Assembly: GCF_965227735.1 (NCBI RefSeq)
Contig: NZ_OZ245776.1
Coordinates: 5,270,001 to 5,334,000 of the forward strand
Direction: 5' to 3'
From: Larkinella sp965227735
Lineage (GTDB): Bacteria > Bacteroidota > Bacteroidia > Cytophagales > Spirosomataceae
Length of the DNA stretch: 64,000 nucleotides
The notes beneath the pieces were generated by a model, which was given only the letters and a program-made list of their open reading frames with translations, made no database searches and was not told the origin of the DNA. Positions 34,509 to 42,567 of the stretch are shown here, in pieces. The first letter of the stretch is position 1. Each line of letters begins with the position of its first letter. The position numbers and the translations under genes are program-made.

Positions 34509-35279
34509 ATGGATAGAGTAATTTTCCCCGACCGCTACAAAGGGCAGGTTGCTATCGTTACCGGTGGAGCAGACGGTTTAGGAAAAGCCATTGCCCGGCG
34601 GCTGGGTGCGGAAGGTGCTTCGGTGGCGCTCTTCGACCGAAATGCGGTTTTGCTGGAGCAAACAGCGCAGGAGTTTGCCGCTTCAGGCGTTGTTGTTCGG
34701 ACGTATACCGTGGATATTTCGCAGGAAGAACAGGTCAAACAAGCCGTGGAGCAAACCGTTTCGGATTTCGGGCAGCTCGATGTCGTGGTGCATTCGGCGG
34801 GGATTGTTGGGCCTACCAGCACCAACATTACGGCCTACGCGACGGCTGATTTTGAAAAGTTGCTCGCCGTCAACCTGTTCGGGAGTTTTCTGATTACCAA
34901 ATACACCGTCGGGCACATGGCCAGCCGGCAGTATGGCCGGATTTTGCTCATTGCGTCCATCGCCGGAAAAGAAGGCAACCCCGGCATGGTGGGCTATTCG
35001 GTCAGCAAGGCGGGCGTCATCGGGTTGGTGAAAGCCATTGCCAAGGAATACGCCACTGCCGGAATCACCGTCAATGGGCTAGCCCCGGCCGTGATCAGAA
35101 CCGCCATGAACGCCGACACCGCCCCGGAACAACTGGCCTACATGACCGCCAAAATCCCGATGGGCCGCCTGGGCGAAACGGACGAAGTAGCCGCGATGGC
35201 CTGTTTCATCGTTTCCCCCGAAAACAGTTTTTCAACCGGTTTTATTTACGATATTTCGGGCGGCAGGGCAACGTATTGA
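34509..35279 (+). CDS. Short-chain dehydrogenase/reductase
   Basis: 256 residues. TGGADGLG is the coenzyme loop, LFDRN has an Asp at the end of strand 2 that favours NAD, HSAG replaces the usual NNAG, and the active site has Ser in IASIAGKEG and YSVSK. Resembles 2-deoxygluconate or 3-oxoacyl-ACP type dehydrogenases. With the SDR at 32136 and the MFS gene it likely handles consecutive steps on one sugar or sugar acid; the pair may have different cofactor preferences. Confidence 0.92.
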   Translation: MDRVIFPDRYKGQVAIVTGGADGLGKAIARRLGAEGASVALFDRNAVLLEQTAQEFAASGVVVRTYTVDISQEEQVKQAVEQTVSDFGQLDVVVHSAGIVGPTSTNITAYATADFEKLLAVNLFGSFLITKYTVGHMASRQYGRILLIASIAGKEGNPGMVGYSVSKAGVIGLVKAIAKEYATAGITVNGLAPAVIRTAMNADTAPEQLAYMTAKIPMGRLGETDEVAAMACFIVSPENSFSTGFIYDISGGRATY

Positions 35280-35359
35280 GCAGGAAAGATCAAATCGGAG
35301 GAGTTCGTAAATCAAAAGGGTTGATCAATCCGTTACTGTCTTAACCAAATACGCTCCGT

Positions 35360-36445
35360 ATGAAAACACGATTTCTTCCGCTTTTGATTGCATCGGTCGG
35401 CTTGTTCTTCGGTCGCGTTTCGGCGCAATCGAACCAACTGAAACCCGGTTTTGAAAAAGCCGAATACCTGGAAATGCTGCGCGTGGGTGCCGGACACATC
35501 GACTCGGCGACGATTGATCCTCCACAAGGCTACAAAAAAGTGTATCGCTCGCCGGTTGTGGGACTCGATAATCGCTGGGAATTGTGGCAGGGTGACAACG
35601 GCGTTGCGGTGATCAGCATTCGGGGCACCACCCTCGACCCGCTGGGCTGGATTGAAAACTTTTATGCCGCGATGGTGCCAGCCACGGGCCAGATTCAGTT
35701 GGGCCCCAACGAGCCGTTTGCTTACAAACTGGCTAAAAATCCCCGCGCGGCTGTCCACGCGGGCTGGTTAATTGGCATGGCGTATCTCGCCAGAGATATT
35801 CTGCCGAAAATGGATTCCTGCATTCAGAAAGGAACCAAAGAATTCATGATTACCGGCATCAGTCAGGGGGGCGCCATCACCTTTTTAATGACGTCGTACC
35901 TCTCCAACTTGCGGGGAAACCGGCTCCCCGCCGACCTGCGCTTTAAAACCTATAGCATTGCTGCGCCCAAGCCGGGAAATCTTTCCTTTGCGTATGATTA
36001 CGAGGTTCTTACGCAGAGCGGCTGGGCGTTTAATGTGGTCAATTCCGCCGACTGGGTTCCCGAATTTCCGTTGACGGTGCAGACCACCGACGATTTCAAC
36101 CTGACCAATCCCGTTACGACGATTCGCAAAGCCATCCGGAATCAGACGTTTCTCAATCGGGTGATGTTCAATTACGTTTTCAACAAAATGGACAAGCCCT
36201 CCCGAAAAGCGCAGAAACAGTACCAGCGGTTTCTGGGGAACTACATCAGCAAGGCTGTCGGGAAAAATTTGCCGGACTACCAGAAACCGACGTATTTCCC
36301 AAGCAGTCATTTTATGCGGGCCGGGCAGACCATCGTGTTGGACGCCGACGAAGAGTATTACCAGCAGTTCCCGGTTGATCCGAAGCAACTTTTCCAAAAC
36401 CACCTGCTAAAACCGTATTTGTTTTTAGGAAACCGGCTGAAGTAA
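35360..36445 (+). CDS. Secreted lipase (class 3) family protein
   Basis: 361 residues with a signal peptide (LPLLIASVGLFFGRVSAQ). The nucleophile elbow ITGISQGGAI contains the Ser of GxSxG, preceded by AVISIRGTT as in fungal-type class 3 lipases. The acid and His are less clear; NSADWVPEFPL follows the expected Asp position. An esterase or lipase acting outside the cytoplasm is the best call. It lies 80 bp after the SDR on the same strand but may be independent. Confidence 0.82.
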   Translation: MKTRFLPLLIASVGLFFGRVSAQSNQLKPGFEKAEYLEMLRVGAGHIDSATIDPPQGYKKVYRSPVVGLDNRWELWQGDNGVAVISIRGTTLDPLGWIENFYAAMVPATGQIQLGPNEPFAYKLAKNPRAAVHAGWLIGMAYLARDILPKMDSCIQKGTKEFMITGISQGGAITFLMTSYLSNLRGNRLPADLRFKTYSIAAPKPGNLSFAYDYEVLTQSGWAFNVVNSADWVPEFPLTVQTTDDFNLTNPVTTIRKAIRNQTFLNRVMFNYVFNKMDKPSRKAQKQYQRFLGNYISKAVGKNLPDYQKPTYFPSSHFMRAGQTIVLDADEEYYQQFPVDPKQLFQNHLLKPYLFLGNRLK

Positions 36446-36481
36446 AGCCGGGGTTTCCTCCTGAAAACCGATGGTCGGACG

Positions 36482-36868
36482 TTACTCGCCTGACGGACCT
36501 TTCAGGATGATCTCCCGGTGCAGAACGCCCCATTTTCGCAGGGCTTCAATGACTTCATCCAGCGATTTGCTGTGGGGTGTCAGGGCGTAGGTAACCTTCA
36601 CCGGGAAGGTGTCTTCCACCGTCCGTTTCACCAGCCCGTTCATCGTCAGATCCTGTAATTCCTTGGATAACACGCGGTCGGTAATGCCGTGAACCTCCCG
36701 GGCTATTTCACTGAACCGTTTCTCTCCGAACGTCAATGCCACAATGATGGGTAATTTCCACTTGCCATTCAGCACATCCAGCGCGTCGCGAATGGGTCGT
36801 AAAATTCCCATGCATTCCGAGTGATTCAATTCGACGGGCTTTTCCATAGTTTCCGGTTTGCTATCCAA
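36482..36868 (-). CDS. HxlR-family winged-helix transcriptional regulator
   Basis: 128 residues, usual length. PIRDALDVLNGKWKLPIIVALTFGEKRFSEIAREV and ITDRVLSKELQDL are the HxlR hallmarks (helix-turn-helix plus wing); a Cys (EC, residue 19) lies near the N-terminus, as in redox-sensing members. It is divergent from the pirin gene with 86 bp between, the standard layout for a local regulator and its target. Confidence 0.95.
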   Translation of the reverse strand: MDSKPETMEKPVELNHSECMGILRPIRDALDVLNGKWKLPIIVALTFGEKRFSEIAREVHGITDRVLSKELQDLTMNGLVKRTVEDTFPVKVTYALTPHSKSLDEVIEALRKWGVLHREIILKGPSGE

Positions 36869-36872
36869 AAGG

Positions 36873-36929
36873 ATAGTGCTATTAAAAAGTATAGTGCTTA
36901 CAAATAGATAGTAAATATAGGTAAATTTG
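36873..36929 (+). promoter_or_regulatory. Pirin promoter with direct-repeat operator candidates
   Basis: TAAATTTG (36922-36929) fits the -7 consensus TAnnTTTG exactly, 25 bp before the pirin ATG. Upstream, ATAGTGCT occurs twice, at 36873-36880 and 36891-36898, 18 bp apart, and a shortened GATAGTAAA follows at 36907. These repeats between the divergent genes are good candidates for HxlR binding. Confidence 0.45.
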
Positions 36930-36954
36930 TTTACGAAATAAAAAGATTAAAATC

Positions 36955-37845
36955 ATGGAAACGCAACAAGATGTGACGATCCGGCGCAAGCTGGTCAACG
37001 TATATACGCCACCCGCCCAGCCGGGATTTCTGGGACCCGATCACACGGCCCGCGCGGTCATCCATAGGAGTTTTTCGGAAAGTGATCCGTTTATACTGTT
37101 GATGGACGACGTGCTCGACAAAAAAGGGGGTGAGCCGGTGGGCGGTCCGCATCCCCACGCTGGTTTTGAAACGGTTACACTGATCCTGGAAGGCGAACTG
37201 GGCGATGATGACCACCGGATGAAAGCGGGTGATTTCCAGATGATGACCGCCGGAAGCGGGATCGTTCATACGGAAACCATCGACCGGAAAACGAGGATGC
37301 GGCTTTTGCAATTATGGCTCAACCTGCCTAAAAAAGACCGCTGGACGACACCCCGCGTTCAGGATTTGACGGCAGAGACGGTTCCCAGCGTGTCGGAATC
37401 CGGGCTGGAAATCCGGCTCTACAGCGGTTCGTTTGCCGGGATTACCTCGCCGGTTCAGAATCATGTGCCGGTTATTATTGCCGACATACAGTTACAATCC
37501 GGCGTCAGCACCACCCAGCACCTTCCGGCTTCTTTTAACACCTTTTTGTACGTAGTTGGCGGAAGTGTTGAAATTGGGGAAGAGAGAACGCTGCTGAAAG
37601 AAAACCAGGTAGGCTGGCTCGATACCTTTTCCGGGGATGCGCTCAGCGACCTTCAACTAACCGCCGGGGAAACGGGAGGACGGGTGATTTTGTATGCCGG
37701 ACAGCCGCAGCACGATCCGATTGTGTCTTACGGTCCTTTCATTGGCGACACCGAAAGCGACATCAAAGGATTGTACCAGGCGTTTCGGCAGGGCAAAATG
37801 GGGCATGTGTCGGTTTTGCCGGAAAAGCAGAAGTTTCGGTATTGA
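36955..37845 (+). CDS. Pirin family protein (cupin)
   Basis: 296 residues, two cupin domains. Metal ligands are present in the first: His66 and His68 in GGPHPHAGFETVT, His105 and Glu107 in GIVHTE, as in quercetinase-type pirins. Bacterial pirins show quercetin dioxygenase activity in some cases and act as iron-dependent cofactors in others. With its divergent HxlR regulator it probably belongs to a redox or aromatic-compound stress response. Confidence 0.94.
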   Translation: METQQDVTIRRKLVNVYTPPAQPGFLGPDHTARAVIHRSFSESDPFILLMDDVLDKKGGEPVGGPHPHAGFETVTLILEGELGDDDHRMKAGDFQMMTAGSGIVHTETIDRKTRMRLLQLWLNLPKKDRWTTPRVQDLTAETVPSVSESGLEIRLYSGSFAGITSPVQNHVPVIIADIQLQSGVSTTQHLPASFNTFLYVVGGSVEIGEERTLLKENQVGWLDTFSGDALSDLQLTAGETGGRVILYAGQPQHDPIVSYGPFIGDTESDIKGLYQAFRQGKMGHVSVLPEKQKFRY

Positions 37846-38004
37846 GTTACGTACGCGTCTCTGATTCAGAAAGAAAAGAGGGCTGGATGGGTAGTTCGTC
37901 ATTCCGAATTCGTTTCGGGAATTGGAAGGACGAACTGCCCCTTTTAAACCGGACTTCAACAATCGGTGTTAAGCAGGTGGATTGTCCCGTAAACCACCGC
38001 GCCT

Positions 38005-38841
38005 ATGTCTTTGTCTACCCCCAAACCGCCTTCCACACACTGGCGGCTTCGTCTGCACGAGATCATTTTCGAAGCCGATACGCCCGCCGGAAAGGCGTTC
38101 GATATGATCCTGATCGGGAGCATTCTGGTGAGTGTCATCATCGTCATGCTGGAGAGCATCGGCCGGGTCAGGGCGGTGTATGGGGATGAACTGCACCTGG
38201 CAGAGTTGTTTTTTACGGTGCTGTTTACCATCGAATACGTCCTCCGGCTCATCAGCGTGAAGCGACCGCTGCGGTATGCGGGGAGCTTCTTCGGCATCGT
38301 TGATATTCTGGCCATTTTGCCAACCTACCTGAGTTTGTTCGTTCCCGGCACCCAGTATCTGTTCACGATCCGTATTCTGCGGCTGCTCCGGATTTTCCGT
38401 ATTCTGAAGTTATCGGCATACCTCTCGGAAGCCACCATTCTGACCAGTGCGTTGCGGGCCAGCCGTCGCAAAATCAGCGTGTTCATCCTGACGGTTCTTT
38501 CGCTGGTGGTTGTGCTGGGGTCGCTGATGTACATCATCGAGGGGGAAGAAAACGGCTTCGACAGCATTCCAACGAGCATTTACTGGGCCATTGTGACCCT
38601 GACGACCGTAGGCTACGGCGACCTCTCGCCCCAGACACCTCTCGGCAAGGCACTGGCATCACTCGTCATGATCATGGGCTATGGCATCATTGCTGTTCCC
38701 ACCGGCATCGTCACCGTCGAACTTTCGCAGGCAGCCCTGAAGCTAAAGCAAGCCGTTTCATCCCAATCGTGTCCGTCGTGTGGGGCGGAAGGGCACGACA
38801 CCGATGCGGTTTTCTGCAAATACTGCGGAACGCACTTGTAA
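38005..38841 (+). CDS. Voltage-gated potassium channel with C-terminal zinc ribbon
   Basis: 278 residues: six hydrophobic helices, a charged S4-like helix (TIRILRLLRIFRILKLSAYL, Arg/Lys every third residue), and the selectivity filter TTVGYGD between S5 and S6, so a K+ channel of the KvAP type. After S6 and a short helix, CPSCG ... FCKYCG gives a two-pair zinc ribbon at about 253-275. The start ATG is 160 bp after the pirin gene. Ribbon tails occur in some ion transporters, but the ligand or role here is unknown. Confidence 0.93.
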   Translation: MSLSTPKPPSTHWRLRLHEIIFEADTPAGKAFDMILIGSILVSVIIVMLESIGRVRAVYGDELHLAELFFTVLFTIEYVLRLISVKRPLRYAGSFFGIVDILAILPTYLSLFVPGTQYLFTIRILRLLRIFRILKLSAYLSEATILTSALRASRRKISVFILTVLSLVVVLGSLMYIIEGEENGFDSIPTSIYWAIVTLTTVGYGDLSPQTPLGKALASLVMIMGYGIIAVPTGIVTVELSQAALKLKQAVSSQSCPSCGAEGHDTDAVFCKYCGTHL

Positions 38842-38852
38842 TGAGTTTCGCA

Positions 38853-39281
38853 TTACCGGCTCCTGTTGAGGCTGAAATGGATCGGCAGGTTATATCGACA
38901 AGCCACCACCTGTCCCCCTTGTTTCGCCGGTATCCAGGCAGGCATATTTTCGATGAGTCGAATGGCCTCCGCGTCCAGCTCTGACCCCAGACCTTTTAAA
39001 ATTTCCGCCTTCTCGATCCGGCCCTGCTCGCTGACGATAAAGGTAACGAATACCTTACCTTCCTGTCCGGCTTTCCGGGCGGTTTCGGGGTAGTGAAGAT
39101 TCTTCCCAATATACTCGCCTAACTTGCTCATTCCTCCCGGAAAAGTGGGCGAATCTTCGACGACCAAATAAACCGGTCGGTCGGCTGTGGACGTCGAATC
39201 GAGGTTTTTGGGCTGGCATTGGGCCAGAAAGCAGAGCGTCCCCAGTAGTGAAAGTGTGGTAAGGAAGGATTGCCGGATCAT
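38853..39281 (-). CDS. TonB C-terminal-domain lipoprotein
   Basis: 142 residues. A lipobox (CFLAQCQ) marks it as a lipoprotein. The rest is a TonB C-terminal domain: PTFPGGMSKLGEYIGKNLHYPETARKAGQEG and VFVTFIVSEQGRIEKAEILKGLG, ending in a basic tail. There is no N-terminal transmembrane anchor for ExbB/ExbD, so it is not a canonical TonB. Such short lipoproteins are numerous in Bacteroidota. It converges on the channel gene, 12 bp away, and follows the PVC-type heme gene on its own strand by 61 bp. Confidence 0.85.
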   Translation of the reverse strand: MIRQSFLTTLSLLGTLCFLAQCQPKNLDSTSTADRPVYLVVEDSPTFPGGMSKLGEYIGKNLHYPETARKAGQEGKVFVTFIVSEQGRIEKAEILKGLGSELDAEAIRLIENMPAWIPAKQGGQVVACRYNLPIHFSLNRSR

Positions 39282-39342
39282 GGAGTTTCTGTTGTGTGGC
39301 CAACCGAATAACCTGAATAGGCAAACGTACGGATTTCTGCCG

Positions 39343-42342
39343 TTACTTGCTCCCCAATTCGCTTAAATACCGGATCAAATCCCGCACATCTTCCTCCGAA
39401 TACGCATCCATCAGTCCCGTCGGCATCAGCGAACCACTTTCGGTCTGGCTCGCCAGTTCCTTTTTGCCGATGACCCGGTTTTTGGTGGAACCCGTCGTTT
39501 TGATGTGAATCACCTCAGGGGTTTCGAACACCTTGATGCCCTGAATGATTTCGCCTTTTTTCGTTTCCACCTGCACCTGGTTATAGCCTTCCTTGATGTT
39601 CTGGTTGGGCCACAGCACTTCCGTGATGATTTCGCGGGAGGAAAGTCCGCGGCCAATGGCCGACAGGTTCGGGCCAATGGTGCCGCCTTTGCCGTTTAAA
39701 GAATGACAGGCCGAACAGCTTGGGTTGGCCTGATAAATCAACTCACCCCGTTTGGCATTGCCCTGTTCCTGAACGGCTTTTGCTAGTTTTTCTACGTAAT
39801 CTGGACGGTATTTTCGGGCTACAATGGTCCGTTCTTCGGCCAGGGCATTCAGCCGGGCGCTGAGTTCGGGCGCGTTGACGCCTTTGGTGGCCAGGGCTTC
39901 CAGCGCCAGCCGGGCCTGCGGTTTTGGCAGGGCGGTTTTTCCCAGTTCCGCCGTGAGGGCCTTGATGCCGGAACGCTGGTCGATCAGAGGGGCGATGGCT
40001 TCCCGCATGGCGTCGACCGAAACCCCGGAACGCTGCATTTCGGCCACGGTTGCCCGGGCCGCCAGCGCAACATCCAGTTCGCTGAGGCCCTTTAACGACG
40101 CCAGCCGGATCACGCGGGGCGTTTCGGCAGAACCCACCAGCTTTTGCAGCAACGGCAAAGCTGCCCGCCCGCGCAGTTCGACCAATGCTTTCAAGCCTTC
40201 GGCCCGGACTCGCTGATCGATCTGGTTGTTCATCGCCAGGGTGTTGATGGTTGCCGCGGTTGAACTGATTTTCCAGGACCGCGCCAGATGAATCGCGGCC
40301 ATGTTCACTTCGGCGGTTTTTGATGGCAAAAGGCTGTTCTTGAGAGAAGTAGCCGCAATAGGAGAGACCGGCCGGACGTCCAGTTTGCTCAGGTTTTCGA
40401 GCAAAACCGCATCGGTTTGCGCCGACGGCTGACTCAACACGAACTCGATGTCGGCGGCTTTTCCGGTTTTCGCCAGACTGAGCAGCAGATTCCGCCGGAC
40501 CTCCGGCGACAGGTTTTCAGAACCAATCAGCTTCCGGTATTGATCCGGTGTATACCACGACGGTGGTAAAACGCTCACGAGCCAGGCCAGATGAGCCGGT
40601 TTTTTGAAGGTCAGCTTCCCGCTTTGCAACGCCGGTTCCCACGAATCCTGCAAGGCATAGGCGGTTTTGTTCAGGGCATACGTCAGAAATTTGTCCATCG
40701 GCTGGTTCAGCACCTGCGTCGCCAGCACCATCGCTCCGGGCGTATGAACGGAACTGACCGCCACCAGGGCTTCGAGCCGAACCCGCGCATTTTTGTCATT
40801 GATCAACGGTTCCAGCAGCGCCAGTGGATCAGCCAGGCGGTCGGACCAACGCCCGGCCACGTGCGCGGCATAGGCCCGCGCACCCGATTCTTTTCCGTTG
40901 ACGAGTTGCCGAAGCAGGTCTTCATAGACCAGTTCGTGGCTTTCAAACACGCCGAGGGCCTCCATCCGGTGGTGTTCGTCATTCGGATCTTTTGGGTCTA
41001 GTTTTGCCACCCATTCCGTCAACGCCGGTCTGACTTCGGGCATCGGTTTTTCAGCCAATAACCGTTTCACCTGATACCGCACCCAGTGTTCATCGGATTT
41101 CAGATAATCCAGCAAAACCGGGACCGGCTGCCCGGCCAGCTTCGGCGGCTGAACGAGTGGCCGGTCGGTGGCCATAATCCGCCAGATTCGTCCGTGGGTT
41201 TTGTCACGATCCGGGTGCCGCATGGAAGCCTGATAATGTCCGATAATCGGGTTGTACCAATCCATAATGTACAATGCGCCGTCGGGGCCAACTTTCACGT
41301 CGATGGGCCGGAAACTGCGGCTGCTCGAACTCAAAATCGGATCGAGCAGCCGGGCTGAATACCCGGACGAATCGTTGGCGACCCGCATCCGCTCGATTTT
41401 GTTGTTGTAATACCCGGCAATCACAAAATCACCCTTCAGATCGTCCGGCAAGTGTTTGGTTCGAATGATTTCGATGATGGAACCTTTGATGACCAGCTTG
41501 CCAATGGGCGGGAGCAGGGCGCGTTGGGCGGTTTTGACCAGACCGGGAACCGTGTAAAACAATTCGGGGTCGTTGGCTTTGTGAAACATTTCCCCCCACT
41601 CGCCGAAGTTCATGCCCCACGGATTGACGCTGGCCATCGAACCATCCAGAAAATTGTCGAGCTGACGACGCAGGGGCCGATACCGCCAGATGGCAGCCCG
41701 GTCGGCTTTTTCGATGCCCCAGGCGGTTTCGACGCGGCTGTAAATGCTGTGTCCCTGCGAAAAAAACAACTCACCTCCCGGACTCCAGATAAACGAGTTG
41801 AGCGTCTGGTGCGAATCGTGCGTGCCAAAACCCGACATCAGCACCTGCCGGGTATCGGCTTTTCCGTCGCCGTTGGTATCTTTCAGAAACACCAGCTCGG
41901 TTTGTTCGCCCAGATAGACCCCGCCGTGGCCGAGCTCAAAACCGAGCGGCATCATGAGTCCGTCGGCAAAAACCCAGGATGTGTCAGCTTTCCCGTCGCC
42001 GTTGCGATCTTCCAGAACGGTGAGTTTATCGACCGGTTTTTTGCCGGGTTCCAGTTGCGGATACGACGGAATGGTCAGCACCCAAAGCCGCCCTTTTTCG
42101 TCCCACCGCATGGCGCAGGGGTCGGCAATGCCGAGGTCTTCGGAAGCGAACAACTCGATTTTGTAGCCTTTGGCCAACTGAAACGATTTGAGTTCGGCGG
42201 CCACCGAATTGTCGGTTTCGGCCGGCGAAACCGACATCGGATTGATTTGACCCAGACACCTATTTGGTTGACTGAAAAGGCCCAGAGTCAGGGCAATGAG
42301 GAGCGGTATTTTATACGTAGTGGGGTTGTTGACAGCAGTCAT
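39343..42342 (-). CDS. PVC-type heme-binding protein: beta-propeller, HEAT repeats and cytochrome c
   Basis: 999 residues. A signal peptide (ALTLGLFSQPNRCLG) precedes the propeller (about 45-385; FASEDLGIADPCAMRWDEKGRLWVL, YIMDWYNPIIGHYQ), then a long HEAT-like part (about 400-830) and a C-terminal cytochrome c domain with CSACH (876-880) and Met ligand candidates in GSLMPTGLM. The family is usual in Planctomycetes and Verrucomicrobia and frequent in Cytophagales. It may oxidise a sugar and pass electrons to the heme. Same strand as the DUF1080-SGNH gene, with a 225-bp repeat-filled gap. Confidence 0.88.
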   Translation of the reverse strand: MTAVNNPTTYKIPLLIALTLGLFSQPNRCLGQINPMSVSPAETDNSVAAELKSFQLAKGYKIELFASEDLGIADPCAMRWDEKGRLWVLTIPSYPQLEPGKKPVDKLTVLEDRNGDGKADTSWVFADGLMMPLGFELGHGGVYLGEQTELVFLKDTNGDGKADTRQVLMSGFGTHDSHQTLNSFIWSPGGELFFSQGHSIYSRVETAWGIEKADRAAIWRYRPLRRQLDNFLDGSMASVNPWGMNFGEWGEMFHKANDPELFYTVPGLVKTAQRALLPPIGKLVIKGSIIEIIRTKHLPDDLKGDFVIAGYYNNKIERMRVANDSSGYSARLLDPILSSSSRSFRPIDVKVGPDGALYIMDWYNPIIGHYQASMRHPDRDKTHGRIWRIMATDRPLVQPPKLAGQPVPVLLDYLKSDEHWVRYQVKRLLAEKPMPEVRPALTEWVAKLDPKDPNDEHHRMEALGVFESHELVYEDLLRQLVNGKESGARAYAAHVAGRWSDRLADPLALLEPLINDKNARVRLEALVAVSSVHTPGAMVLATQVLNQPMDKFLTYALNKTAYALQDSWEPALQSGKLTFKKPAHLAWLVSVLPPSWYTPDQYRKLIGSENLSPEVRRNLLLSLAKTGKAADIEFVLSQPSAQTDAVLLENLSKLDVRPVSPIAATSLKNSLLPSKTAEVNMAAIHLARSWKISSTAATINTLAMNNQIDQRVRAEGLKALVELRGRAALPLLQKLVGSAETPRVIRLASLKGLSELDVALAARATVAEMQRSGVSVDAMREAIAPLIDQRSGIKALTAELGKTALPKPQARLALEALATKGVNAPELSARLNALAEERTIVARKYRPDYVEKLAKAVQEQGNAKRGELIYQANPSCSACHSLNGKGGTIGPNLSAIGRGLSSREIITEVLWPNQNIKEGYNQVQVETKKGEIIQGIKVFETPEVIHIKTTGSTKNRVIGKKELASQTESGSLMPTGLMDAYSEEDVRDLIRYLSELGSK

Positions 42343-42366
42343 AAGAAAGGCGTTTGCCGATTCATA

Positions 42367-42531
42367 CAGCCCACGGTTTCATCGCAACGGCGAACCGTCC
42401 GTGGGTTTGGAGAAAGACCATAATTTTAAATAACCGTTTTAACGGTTTAACGCGGTTTCCAAAACCGTTAAAACGGTTGCCTGGCCCGTGTTTCATTTCC
42501 GACGGATTTCCACGGTTCAAACCGTGGGCTG
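42367..42531. repeat. Nested palindromic repeat element, copy 2
   Basis: Fills most of the gap 42343-42567. Outer ends CAGCCCACGGTTT (42367-42379) and AAACCGTGGGCTG (42519-42531) are inverted; inside are AACCGTTTTAACGGTTT (42432-42448) and AAACCGTTAAAACGGTT (42462-42478), identical to the inner pair at 12.2 kb. The two copies differ in their outer arms, so the inner pair is the conserved core. Confidence 0.8.
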
Positions 42532-42567
42532 GTTTTTTGCGACTGGGACGGGGTTTGGGAAAACAGC

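Noticed and set aside
41452..42423. 323-codon plus-strand frame
   Set aside because: Antisense of the PVC-type propeller domain; no recognisable domain.
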